Of a stretch of DNA of 64,000 nucleotides, positions 25,573 to 34,141 are shown in pieces. Numbering within the stretch: position 1 is the stretch's first letter; every line of letters begins with the position of its first letter. The stretch comes from Streptomyces aculeolatus (GTDB taxonomy: Bacteria > Actinomycetota > Actinomycetes > Streptomycetales > Streptomycetaceae), in contig NZ_JAINRD010000001.1 of NCBI RefSeq assembly GCF_020400605.1, positions 186,001 through 250,000 on the forward strand. Direction: 5' to 3'. Under the pieces are notes generated by a model that saw nothing but the letters and a program-made list of their open reading frames with translations, was not told the origin of the DNA and searched no databases. The position numbers were made by a program, and so were the translations under genes.

Positions 25573-27366
25573 ATGACAGGACATGGGGTGGGGTACGGGG
25601 ACGGGGCGCACGGCTCGTACGAGGACGGTGCCCACGCGGAGCCGTACGGCGGCGGGGACGGGTACCGGACGGACCCGTACGGAGCCGATCCGTACGGCGT
25701 GGATCCGAACGACGGCGCGGACTCCTACCGCGTCGACCCGTACGGAGTCGACCCCTACGGCGTCGACCCGTACGGCGAACCGCCCGGGCGGCGGCGACGG
25801 CGGCGGCGCCGCGGTCCGGTGCTCGCCGCGGTGGCGGTGGTGCTGGCCGGCGGCGGGTACTGGGCGGCGACGGCCGGGCCGCTCGACAGCGGCGCGGACG
25901 GCGGCGGGGCCGCGGATCCGCAGGCGCGGCGGACGGCGGAGCGGTTCCTCGCCGGCTGGTCGGCGGGGGAGATGAAGGCGGCGGCCCGGCTGACGGACTC
26001 GCCGGCCGAGGCGGAACGGATCCTCGCCAGCTTCACCGAGGGCCTGGAGATCGCGGAGCCGAAGCTGACGGTGGGGAAGGCCCGGGCAGACGGCGACGGC
26101 GGGGCGCAGGTGGCGTACACCGCGAAGATGCCCGTACGCGGCCTCGGCACCTGGACGTACGACGCGACGCTGCCGCTGGTCCGCGAGGACGGCGGGGCGT
26201 GGCGGGTGCGTTGGGAGCTGGGGGCGGTGCACCCCAAGCTGACGGAGACGGAGAAGTTCCGGCTGGTACGGGAGGAGTCCGCCGAGCTGAACGCCGTCGA
26301 CCGCGACGGGGCCGACATCTCCGCCGCCGACCACCCGTCGCTGGCGGGCGTGCTGGGCCTGGGCGGCGGGCGGCCGCAGGGCGCGGTGCAGGTCGTCGAC
26401 CGGCACTCGGGGGACGTGCGGAGTACCGAGGCGCGCTTCGGGCCGCGGCGCGGCGCGGGGGACGGGACGCTGCGCACGACGGTCGACGCGGAGTTGCAGG
26501 GCGCCGCGGAGGAGGCGCTGGAGCGGCACGTCGGCGGGCGCAACGCCGGGCTTGTCGCGCTCGACATGGACAGCGGCGAGGTCCTGGCCGCGGCCAACTC
26601 GCCGGCCGCGGGCTTCAACCGGGCCTTCCAGGGCACGTACGCCCCCGGCTCGACGTGGAAGGTCGTCACGACGGCCGCGCTGCTGAACAAGGGCGCGGTC
26701 ACCCCGGAGACGACGGTGGACTGCCCGAAGTACCTGACGGTCGGGAAGCAGTTCCACAACGTGGAGACCTCCGAGATACCCGGCGCGACGTTCCGCGAGG
26801 ACTTCATCCACTCCTGCAACACCGCCTTCGTCGCGCTGCGCGGCTCGCTCGGCAACGAGGAGATGACGGACTTCGCGCGGCGGTACTTCGGGATCGGGGA
26901 GGAGTGGAGCACGGGCGTGCCGTCGTTCGACGGGGAGGTGCCGGTGCCCGGGGACGAGACGGAGAAGGCGGCGTCGCTCTTCGGGCAGGGCCGGCTGCGG
27001 TCGAACCCGCTGGTGATGGCGTCGGTCACGGCGACGGCGGCGACGGGCACGTTCCGGCAGCCGGTGATCGTGTCGGGGCAGGAGACCTCGGCGTCGGCGG
27101 AGGAACTGCCGGAGGGGGTCGTCGAGCAGTTGCGGGCGCTGATGCGGGACACGGTCACGGAGGGCAGCGCGCAGGTGCTGGCGGGGCTGCCGGGCGACGT
27201 GGGGGCGAAGACGGGGACGGCGGAGGTGACGGCGACGGGGCCGAACAACGGGTGGCTGGTGGCGTATCGCGACGGGGTCGCGGTGGCGTGCGTGGTGGAG
27301 GACGCGGAGAGCGGGTCGGGGGACGCGGGGCCGGTGGTGCGGGAGGTGCTGGAGGCGGTGGGATGA
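25573..27366 (+). CDS. Penicillin-binding protein (transpeptidase) with NTF2-like MecA_N domain
   Basis: A 597-residue class B-type PBP. The N-terminal 70 residues hold imperfect DPYGVDPYG repeats and an eight-Arg run, then a membrane anchor (about 82-101), an NTF2-like N-terminal domain (about 120-215) and the transpeptidase domain with Ser360-x-x-Lys363 (STWK), Ser414-Cys-Asn416 (SCN), and Lys546-Thr-Gly (KTG). It cross-links peptidoglycan outside the membrane. The MecA_N-type domain is also found in PBPs with low beta-lactam affinity. ATG at 25573. It is divergent from LysR, so coordinated control is likely. Confidence 0.92.
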   Translation: MTGHGVGYGDGAHGSYEDGAHAEPYGGGDGYRTDPYGADPYGVDPNDGADSYRVDPYGVDPYGVDPYGEPPGRRRRRRRRGPVLAAVAVVLAGGGYWAATAGPLDSGADGGGAADPQARRTAERFLAGWSAGEMKAAARLTDSPAEAERILASFTEGLEIAEPKLTVGKARADGDGGAQVAYTAKMPVRGLGTWTYDATLPLVREDGGAWRVRWELGAVHPKLTETEKFRLVREESAELNAVDRDGADISAADHPSLAGVLGLGGGRPQGAVQVVDRHSGDVRSTEARFGPRRGAGDGTLRTTVDAELQGAAEEALERHVGGRNAGLVALDMDSGEVLAAANSPAAGFNRAFQGTYAPGSTWKVVTTAALLNKGAVTPETTVDCPKYLTVGKQFHNVETSEIPGATFREDFIHSCNTAFVALRGSLGNEEMTDFARRYFGIGEEWSTGVPSFDGEVPVPGDETEKAASLFGQGRLRSNPLVMASVTATAATGTFRQPVIVSGQETSASAEELPEGVVEQLRALMRDTVTEGSAQVLAGLPGDVGAKTGTAEVTATGPNNGWLVAYRDGVAVACVVEDAESGSGDAGPVVREVLEAVG

Positions 27367-27367
27367 G

Positions 27368-27442
27368 GCGGGTGCGGTGACGGCGGGTGCCGTGGCGGCC
27401 GGTGTTGTGACGGCGGACGCTGCGGCGGTGGGTGCCGTGGCG
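27368..27442. repeat. 15-bp degenerate tandem repeat (5 units)
   Basis: Five 15-bp units in register: GCGGGTGCGGTGACG, GCGGGTGCCGTGGCG, GCCGGTGTTGTGACG, GCGGACGCTGCGGCG, GTGGGTGCCGTGGCG. It begins 1 nt after the PBP stop and ends before the HAD gene start. Function unknown. Confidence 0.7.
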
Positions 27443-27533
27443 TCGCCGGTGCCGTGCGGTGGATACCGTGGCGGGACGGGGGGCTGTCCGTACGCCTGTG
27501 CGGTCTTCGGGGGCGGTGGGCGATGATGGCCGG

Positions 27534-28382
27534 GTGACCGACGCCGCCGCAGCCTCCGCCTCCCTTCCCGCCTCCCGTCCCCGGCTCATCGCCACGGACC
27601 TCGACGGGACCCTGCTACGGGACGACAAGACCGTCTCCGCCCGCACGGTCGCCGCGCTGGCCGCCGCGGAGGAAGCGGGGCTGGCGGTGGTATTCGTCAC
27701 CGGCAGGCCGGCGCGGTGGATGGGCTTGGTCGCGGAGCACGTGCACGGGCACGGGATGGCGATCTGCGCGAACGGCGCCGCCGTCGTCGACCTGCACCGC
27801 GGGCTCGAACTGGCGGAGGTCTGCCCGCTGCCGCTCCCCGACGCCCTGGCGATCGTCGGTGTGCTGCACACGATCGCGCCGGGCACGTCGTTCGCGGTCG
27901 AGTTCACGGGCGGCTTCGGCCGGGAGGCCGCGTACCCGCTGCACCGGGCGGCGGGGCCGATAGCGCCGGTGCACAAGCTGCTGGCGGAGGACGGGGAGCG
28001 GGCGGGTGACCCGCTGCTGAAGCTGCTGGCGTACCACCCGACCCTGGGGGCGGACGAGTTCCTGCACGCGGCGCGGGAGGGGGCGGCGGAGCACGGGGAG
28101 TTCACGCGGTCGACGACGAGCGCGCTGCTGGAGGTGAGCGGGCGGGGCGTGAGCAAGGCGAGCACGCTGGAGCGCTACTGCGCGGCGCGGGGGATCGCCG
28201 CGGAGGAGGTCGTGGCCTTCGGCGACATGCCGAACGACATCGAGATGCTGACGTGGGCGGGCCGGTCGTACGCGATGGCCAACGCCCACCCGGAGGTGCT
28301 GGCCGCGACGACGGACCGTACGGCGGGGAACGAGGAGGACGGCGTGGCGCTGGTCATCGAGCAGTTGCTGCACGGACTTTGA
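27534..28382 (+). CDS. HAD hydrolase, Cof/type IIB family
   Basis: A 282-residue haloacid dehalogenase phosphatase. Motif I is DLDGTLLRDD near 21-30 with the catalytic Asp pair, motif II is VFVTGRPARW near 52-61, and motif IV is GDMPNDIEML near 227-236. The cap is type C2 (Cof-like), so sugar phosphates or nucleotides are likely substrates. The GTG at 27534 fits the motif spacing; the frame is open upstream without domain. It is convergent with the sensor kinase. Confidence 0.9.
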   Translation: MTDAAAASASLPASRPRLIATDLDGTLLRDDKTVSARTVAALAAAEEAGLAVVFVTGRPARWMGLVAEHVHGHGMAICANGAAVVDLHRGLELAEVCPLPLPDALAIVGVLHTIAPGTSFAVEFTGGFGREAAYPLHRAAGPIAPVHKLLAEDGERAGDPLLKLLAYHPTLGADEFLHAAREGAAEHGEFTRSTTSALLEVSGRGVSKASTLERYCAARGIAAEEVVAFGDMPNDIEMLTWAGRSYAMANAHPEVLAATTDRTAGNEEDGVALVIEQLLHGL

Positions 28383-28384
28383 GG

Positions 28385-30175
28385 CTACGCCGCAGCCGCC
28401 CCCGTCGCCCCGGTCGCCCCTGCCGCTCCCGGGCCGCCGCCGCCCGCCTCGCCGGCCGGCGCCGTCAGCGGAACCTCCCAGATCAGCGACGTCCCCCCGC
28501 CGCAGTCCCCCAGCCCCGGCCCGTACGTCGCCCGGCCGCCCAGTTCCTCCGCCCGCCGCTCGATGTTCCGCAGCCCGCTGCGCCGCCCGTACGGCGACAG
28601 CCCCCGCCCGTCGTCCGCCACCGTCAGCCGCACCGCGTCCCGCCCGTCCGGCAGCTCCGCCGTCGCGTCGACCACCACCCCCACCTGCCCCGCCCCCGCA
28701 TGCCGCGACGCGTTCGACAGCCCCTCGCGCAGCGCCGCCAGCAACTGCCGCGCGATCCGCTCGTCCACCCGCTCGTCCACCGCCCCCACGAAGCTCGTCG
28801 ACGGCTGGAACCCCAGCGGTGCCGCGGCCGTCGCGACCTCCCGCAGCACCAGCGCCCGCAGCCCCGTCGGCGCCTGCTCGGGCTCCTGCTGCAGCGCGTA
28901 GATCGTGCCGCGGATCTCCTCGATCGTCAGCTCCAGCGCGTCCACCGCCGCGTCGATCCGCTGCCGCACCTCGGGCGCCCGCTCCAGCCGTTTCGCGCCC
29001 TGCAACTGCATGCCCGTCGCGAACAGCCGCTGGATCACCAGGTCGTGGAGGTCCCGCGCGATCCGGTCGCGGTCCTCGTACACCGCCAGCCGCTCCCGGT
29101 CCCGCTGCACCTCCGACAGCATCAGCGCCAGCGCGGCCTGCCCGGCGAACTGCGTCGCCGACTGCTTCTCCGTCTCCCGGTACAGCCGGCCGCCCGGGGC
29201 CCGCGGCAACGACAGCGCGCCGAGGACCTTCTTGCCGCTCCGCAGCGGCAGCATCATGCACGGCCCGAAGCGGCCCGCGCCGTCGCTCACCGCCCGCGGG
29301 TCGGCGGCGGCGTCGTCGAGGAACACCTCCTTGCCCGCCAGCAGCGCCCGCACCGTCGGGCTGTACGACGGCAGCACCCGCCCGACGAGGTCGTCCACCC
29401 CCTCCCCGGCCACGGCCACCACCTCCAGCCACTCCGGCCCCTGAGCCGCACCGGCCTCGCCGGGTGCACCAGCCCTGCCACCCGCAGCGCCGCCGGCACC
29501 CCCGCCGCCCGGGCCGGGACCGGCACCGCCCGCGGCACCGACCGCCACCTCGCCCCCCGACCGTGGCAGCAGCACCACCCCCGCCATCGCGTCCGCGAGT
29601 CCCCGCGCCTGCTCCGCGATCACCCCCAGCGCGTCCCGCGCGTCGGCGCTCGACAGCAGCGCGGTGGTCACGGCGTGCGCCCCGTCGATCCACCGCTCCC
29701 GCTGCCGCGTCTCCAGGTGCAGCCGCGCGTTGCCGATCGCGATGCCCGCCTCGGTGGCGATGATCCGTACGAGGTGCAGGTCGTCGTCCCGGAACCGGCC
29801 GCCGCCGCGCTTCTCCGACAGCACCAGGTCCCCGAAGTACCGCCCGTCCACGTCGATCGGCACCGTCAGCGTCGTCCCCGGCGCGTCCGGGATCTCGTCG
29901 AGGCGCGCCCGGTCCACCTCGTCCACGCCGTACGACGCGAACTCGTCGAGATCACCGCTCTGCTCGTCGATCACCACGATCGACGCGTACCGCGCCCCCG
30001 CCAGCTCCGCCGCCGTCTGCGCGATCACGTCGAGCGTGGGGTGGAGCTGCAGCCCCGTGCCGATGGAGCGCATGGCGGCGAGCAGCTGCGTCACGCGCTC
30101 GGCCAGTTCGCTGGAGACCCCCTGGAGTCCCCGGGTGGCGCGGGCGGCGGCGTCCATGGAGTCGGCAGCGGTCAT
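28385..30175 (-). CDS. GAF-domain sensor histidine kinase
   Basis: A 596-residue HisKA_3-type histidine kinase with two GAF domains (about 40-165 and 185-370) and no transmembrane segment, so it senses cytoplasmic or redox/gas signals in the manner of DevS/DosS proteins. The phosphoacceptor is His in RDLHDLVIQ (about 398-406), and the ATPase part has DDGRGLSPYG and GLRNIERRAEELGG. A Gly/Ala-rich tail follows. Its ATG overlaps the cydDC stop (ATGA, 30172-30175), so it is made with the exporter. No response regulator gene is adjacent in the window. Heme in the GAF domains is inference. Confidence 0.92.
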   Translation of the reverse strand: MTAADSMDAAARATRGLQGVSSELAERVTQLLAAMRSIGTGLQLHPTLDVIAQTAAELAGARYASIVVIDEQSGDLDEFASYGVDEVDRARLDEIPDAPGTTLTVPIDVDGRYFGDLVLSEKRGGGRFRDDDLHLVRIIATEAGIAIGNARLHLETRQRERWIDGAHAVTTALLSSADARDALGVIAEQARGLADAMAGVVLLPRSGGEVAVGAAGGAGPGPGGGGAGGAAGGRAGAPGEAGAAQGPEWLEVVAVAGEGVDDLVGRVLPSYSPTVRALLAGKEVFLDDAAADPRAVSDGAGRFGPCMMLPLRSGKKVLGALSLPRAPGGRLYRETEKQSATQFAGQAALALMLSEVQRDRERLAVYEDRDRIARDLHDLVIQRLFATGMQLQGAKRLERAPEVRQRIDAAVDALELTIEEIRGTIYALQQEPEQAPTGLRALVLREVATAAAPLGFQPSTSFVGAVDERVDERIARQLLAALREGLSNASRHAGAGQVGVVVDATAELPDGRDAVRLTVADDGRGLSPYGRRSGLRNIERRAEELGGRATYGPGLGDCGGGTSLIWEVPLTAPAGEAGGGGPGAAGATGATGAAAA

Positions 30176-33100
30176 GTCCCGAGGGTAATAAGCGGCTCTC
30201 GGTGGGGAAAGTCGGGATTGTCGCTTACGTTCGATGTCCGCGGGCTGTCCGCGTCCTCGTGCGGGCACGGGGACGGGTGCGCCCGCTCCCGTGCCAGCGT
30301 GCGGCGGAACGGGCCGTCCGCCTCCGCCAGCTCCGCGTACGAACCGCGCTGCACCACCCGGCCCCGGTCCAGCACCACGATCTCGTCCACCGCGGCCAGC
30401 CCCGTCAGCCGGTGGGTGATCAGCACCGTCGTCCGGCCCTCGGTGGCGGCGAGGAGGTCGGCGGTCAGGGCGTCGGCGGTGGGCAGGTCGAGGTGCTCGG
30501 CGGGTTCGTCGAGTACGAGCACGGGGAAGTCCGCGAGCAGCGCGCGGGCCAGCGCGAGGCGCTGGCGCTGGCCGCCGGAGAGCCGGGCGCCGTGTTCGCC
30601 GACGGGGGTGTCGAGGCCGCTGGGCAGGGTCTCGACCCAGTCCAGGAGGCGGGCGGCGGCGAGGGCGGCGCGCAGGTCGTCGTCGGTGGCGTCGGTGGGG
30701 GTACCGCCCATGCCGTTCAGGCCATGGGGGAGGGCGAGGCGGAGGTTCTCGCGCAGGGTGCTGTCGAAGAGGTGGGCGTCCTGGGCGCAGAGGCCGACGA
30801 GGCGGCGTACGGCATCGGGGTCGCAGGCGAGAGCGTCGGCGGTGCTCTCGTTGGAGAGCAGTGCTCTCGTGGGAGAGCGGTGCTCCGGTGAGCGGTGCTC
30901 CGAAGCGAGAGCGGTGCTCTCGACCGCGTCGCCGCCCAGCCGGTATGTCCCCGCGACCGGATCCAGGAACCGCAGCAGCACGTGCGCCAACGTCGTCTTC
31001 CCCGACCCCGACGCACCCACCACCGCGACCCGCCGCCCGCGCGTCAGCGTGAGATCCACACCGTCCAGCGCCAGCCCGTCCTGCCCCGGATGCCGCGCCG
31101 ACACCCCCGTCAGCGCCACCGGGTACGGATCGGCCGGCGGCCGCCCCGTACCCTCCGCGGCCGGCGGCGGCGCATCGAGGATCTCGTCCACGCGCTCCGC
31201 GCTCCGCCGCACCCGGGCCCGCTGTTGCAGCGCCAGCGGCATCCCGTTCACCGCCTCGAACGCCGCGAGCGTCCCGAGCACCACCACCCCCAGCCACACG
31301 CCGCCCAACCGCCCCTCGTGCACCGCCTGCGCTCCGGCCGCCGCCGCACCCACCACCGTCAGTCCGCAGATCAGCGCCGACAGACCCGCGCCCAGCGCGA
31401 GCGCCGCGGCGCTGCGGGCGGCGATACGGGTCAGCCGGCGGTCGGCGTCGCGGAGCGCGGCGAGGCGGCGGGGCAGGGCGCCGGCGACGGCGAGTTCCGC
31501 CGTACCGGTGAGGACGTCGACGACCTCCGTGGCGAGCGCCGCCCGCGCCGGCGCGAGCCGGGCCTCCGTACGCCGGGCCGTGGCCACGGCCAGCAGCGGC
31601 ACCCCGACGCCCGCCGCCAGCAGCCCGACCGCGAGCACGGCACCCGCCTCCGGCAGCAGCACGGCCGCCGTCCCGACCGACGCGGCGCCGACGAGGGCCG
31701 CGGCGGAGACGGGCAGCAGCCAGCGCAGGTAGCGGTCCTGAAGGGTGTCGGTGTCCGCGACGAGCCGGGTGAGCAGGTCACCGCGGCGGTGCGGGGCGAG
31801 GCCGGCGGGGGCGAGGCGTTCGAGCCGGGTGTACACGGCGACGCGGAGGTCCGCGAGGATCCGTAGCACGGCGTCGTGGGAGACGAGGCGCTCGGTGTAG
31901 CGGAAGACGGCGCGCCCGATGCCGAACGCGCGGGTCGCGGTCACGGCGACCATCAGGTACAGCACCGGCGGCTGCTCCGAGGCGCGGGAGATCAGCCACC
32001 CGGAGACGCCCATGAGCCCGACCGCGGACGCGAGGGCGAGCGCCCCGAGCAGCGCGGCGAGCGCCAGCCGCCCCCGGGCGGTCCTGCTCCGGAGCGCGCT
32101 GCCGCCCCGGCGCGGAGGGCCGGGCTCGTCCGACCCGCCGCGGCGGGTGGCGGCACCGTCGGCGCCTTCGCCCCGTACGGACACGGCCGCCGGCACCGCC
32201 GCCGACACGGCCGTCGTCGGCACGGCCGCCGCCGACACGGCCGCCGCCGACACGGCCGCCGCCGACACGGCCGTTGCCGACACGGCCGTCGTCGGCACGG
32301 CCAGCACCGGTGCCGAGACCCCGGCCTGCGCCGGCGCCGCGGCCCGTACGGCATGTGTGCTCGCGGCGGCCGGAGTACGGCCCTCCCCCAGCCGCACCAC
32401 CCGGTCCGCCACCGCCAGCAGCGCCGGGCGGTGCGCCACGAGCAGCACCGTGCGGCCCCGGGCCAGCCGGCCGATCGCGGCGGTGACGGTGGCCTCGGTG
32501 TCGCCGTCGAGGGTGGCGGTCGGCTCGTCGAGGAGGACCACCTGCCGGTCGGCGAGGAACGCCCGCGCGAGGGCGACCCGCTGCCGCTGGCCGGCGGAGA
32601 GCCCGGCGCCCGCCTCGCCGAGGACGGCGGCGGGGTCGAGGTCGCCGGCGGCGGCGTCGCGGAGCGCCTGCGCGACCTCGGCGTCGGTGGCGTCGGGGCG
32701 CGGGAGGCGGACGTTGTCGGCGACGGTGCCGGCGAAGAGAGCGGGCCGCTGCGGTACCCAGGCGACCTGTGCGTGCCAGCTCGCCAGGTCGAGGGCGGCG
32801 AGGTCGCGCCCGCCTACGAGCACCCGGCCGGCCGCGGGCCGTACGAGACCGAGGAGCGCGGCGAGGAGCGTGGACTTGCCGGCGCCGGAGGGCCCGGTCA
32901 GCGCCACGGTCTCGCCGGGGCGGAGGGTGAGGCTCGTACGCGGGAGGGAGTCCTCGGACCGGCCGTCGTGCCGCACGACGAGCCCGTCGAGGGCGAGGGC
33001 GGCGTCGCGTGCGTCCGGGCAGGCGCTGTCGGCGGGGGGACCTACCCTTGGGCGGGCGTGCGGGGTGGACTGCGTTGGTGCGGGGGCGGCCGTGGTCTTT

Positions 33101-34140
33101 TCTGCCCCTCCCCGTTCCAGGACCGCGAAGACCCGGTCCGCCGCCGCCAGGCCCTCCGCCGCGGCGTGGTAGTGCGTGCCGACCTGGCGCAGCGGCAGGT
33201 ACGCCTCCGGGGCCAGGATCAGCACCACCAGCCCGGTGTACAGGTCCAGTTCGCCGTGCACCAGCCGCATGCCGATGGTGACGGCGACCAGCGCCACCGA
33301 GATCGTCGCCAGCAGCTCCAGCGCGAACGACGACAGGAAGGCGATCCGCAGCGTGCGCATCGTCGCGCGGCGGTAGTCGGCGGTGATGGTGCGGATGTTG
33401 TCGGCCTGCGCCTTCGCGCGGCCGAAGACCTTGAGCGTCGGCAGGCCGGAGACCACGTCGAGGAAGTGGGCCGAGAGCCGGGACAGGGTGCGCCACTGCC
33501 GGTCGGTGGCCGCCTGGGTGGCCCAGCCGATGAGCATCATGAAGACCGGGATCAGCGGCAGGGTGCCGGCGATGATCGCGGCGGAGACCCAGTCGTCGGT
33601 GACGATGCGCGCCAGGACGGCCGCGGGGACGACGACGGCGAGGCCCAGTTGGGGCAGGTAGCGGGCGAAGTAGGCGTCCAGGGCGTCGATGCCGCGGGTG
33701 GCGAGTGCGGCGAGTTCGCCGGTACGGAGGTCGTCGGCGGGGAGGTCGTCCGTACGGGGGTCCGTTCCCGGTTCGCCGGTGCGGGCTTCGTCCCCCGCGT
33801 CCTGTCCCGCCGGAGCGCGGGAACCGTCGATCCGTACCGCCTCCGTCAGCAGCCGCATCCGCAGCTCCGACTTGACCTCCGCACTCGACCGGTGCGCCGC
33901 CAGCTCCGTCAGCCAGCTCACCACCGCCCGCCCCACGGCGACCGCCGCGAGCAGCAGCAGCGGCGTACGCAGGCCGGTGGCCGACATGCCGTCCTCGAAG
34001 GCGCCGACGACGATCTCCGCCATCAGCACCGCCTGCGCGATGAGCAGCCCCGCACCGGCGGCGCCCAGCGCGACCGTGGCGAGCAGGAACCACCGGGTGG
34101 CGCGCGCGTACCGGGCCAGGCGCGGGTCGACGGGCTTCAT
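30172..34140 (-). CDS. cydDC: Fused CydD-CydC thiol reductant ABC exporter
   Basis: A 1322-residue fusion of two ABC exporter halves that supports assembly of cytochrome bd by exporting cysteine/glutathione-like thiols. Half 1: membrane domain (about 14-340), Walker A GPSGAGKST, signature LSAGQRQR, Walker B VVLLDEP. Half 2: membrane domain (about 700-980), Walker A GASGSGKTT, signature LSGGQRQR, Walker B LVLDEP. The linker (about 611-645) is a pentapeptide-type TAVSA repeat. An extra stretch of about 27 residues (around 1073-1099) is encoded by GAGAGC-type palindromes and lies inside the second ATPase. ATG at 34140, 1 nt after cydB; stop overlaps the kinase start. Confidence 0.93.
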   Translation of the reverse strand: MKPVDPRLARYARATRWFLLATVALGAAGAGLLIAQAVLMAEIVVGAFEDGMSATGLRTPLLLLAAVAVGRAVVSWLTELAAHRSSAEVKSELRMRLLTEAVRIDGSRAPAGQDAGDEARTGEPGTDPRTDDLPADDLRTGELAALATRGIDALDAYFARYLPQLGLAVVVPAAVLARIVTDDWVSAAIIAGTLPLIPVFMMLIGWATQAATDRQWRTLSRLSAHFLDVVSGLPTLKVFGRAKAQADNIRTITADYRRATMRTLRIAFLSSFALELLATISVALVAVTIGMRLVHGELDLYTGLVVLILAPEAYLPLRQVGTHYHAAAEGLAAADRVFAVLERGGAEKTTAAPAPTQSTPHARPRVGPPADSACPDARDAALALDGLVVRHDGRSEDSLPRTSLTLRPGETVALTGPSGAGKSTLLAALLGLVRPAAGRVLVGGRDLAALDLASWHAQVAWVPQRPALFAGTVADNVRLPRPDATDAEVAQALRDAAAGDLDPAAVLGEAGAGLSAGQRQRVALARAFLADRQVVLLDEPTATLDGDTEATVTAAIGRLARGRTVLLVAHRPALLAVADRVVRLGEGRTPAAASTHAVRAAAPAQAGVSAPVLAVPTTAVSATAVSAAAVSAAAVSAAAVPTTAVSAAVPAAVSVRGEGADGAATRRGGSDEPGPPRRGGSALRSRTARGRLALAALLGALALASAVGLMGVSGWLISRASEQPPVLYLMVAVTATRAFGIGRAVFRYTERLVSHDAVLRILADLRVAVYTRLERLAPAGLAPHRRGDLLTRLVADTDTLQDRYLRWLLPVSAAALVGAASVGTAAVLLPEAGAVLAVGLLAAGVGVPLLAVATARRTEARLAPARAALATEVVDVLTGTAELAVAGALPRRLAALRDADRRLTRIAARSAAALALGAGLSALICGLTVVGAAAAGAQAVHEGRLGGVWLGVVVLGTLAAFEAVNGMPLALQQRARVRRSAERVDEILDAPPPAAEGTGRPPADPYPVALTGVSARHPGQDGLALDGVDLTLTRGRRVAVVGASGSGKTTLAHVLLRFLDPVAGTYRLGGDAVESTALASEHRSPEHRSPTRALLSNESTADALACDPDAVRRLVGLCAQDAHLFDSTLRENLRLALPHGLNGMGGTPTDATDDDLRAALAAARLLDWVETLPSGLDTPVGEHGARLSGGQRQRLALARALLADFPVLVLDEPAEHLDLPTADALTADLLAATEGRTTVLITHRLTGLAAVDEIVVLDRGRVVQRGSYAELAEADGPFRRTLARERAHPSPCPHEDADSPRTSNVSDNPDFPHREPLITLGT
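30854..30921. repeat. Palindrome cluster GAGAGC-(A/G)GT-GCTCTC inside cydDC
   Basis: Four related copies in 68 bp: 30854-30868 (GAGAGCAGTGCTCTC), 30873-30886, 30890-30900 and 30907-30921 (GAGAGCGGTGCTCTC). They translate in frame into a stretch absent from other CydC proteins as I recall them. The exact last 15-mer recurs at 37009-37023. Confidence 0.75.
32204..32308. repeat. 15-bp minisatellite in the CydDC linker (7 units)
   Basis: Seven 15-bp units based on GACACGGCCGCCGCC, variants GTCGTC, GTTGCC and AGCACC. It encodes the TAVSA/TAVPT-like linker between the two ABC halves, in frame at every unit. Confidence 0.8.
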
Positions 34141-34141
34141 G

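Noticed and set aside
27368..27442. CRISPR-like array
   Set aside because: Units are 15 bp, adjacent and without spacers; it is a tandem repeat.
28253..31732. Long plus-strand frame over the kinase and cydDC genes
   Set aside because: Arg/Pro-rich antisense shadow without motifs; the minus-strand genes have full domain sets.
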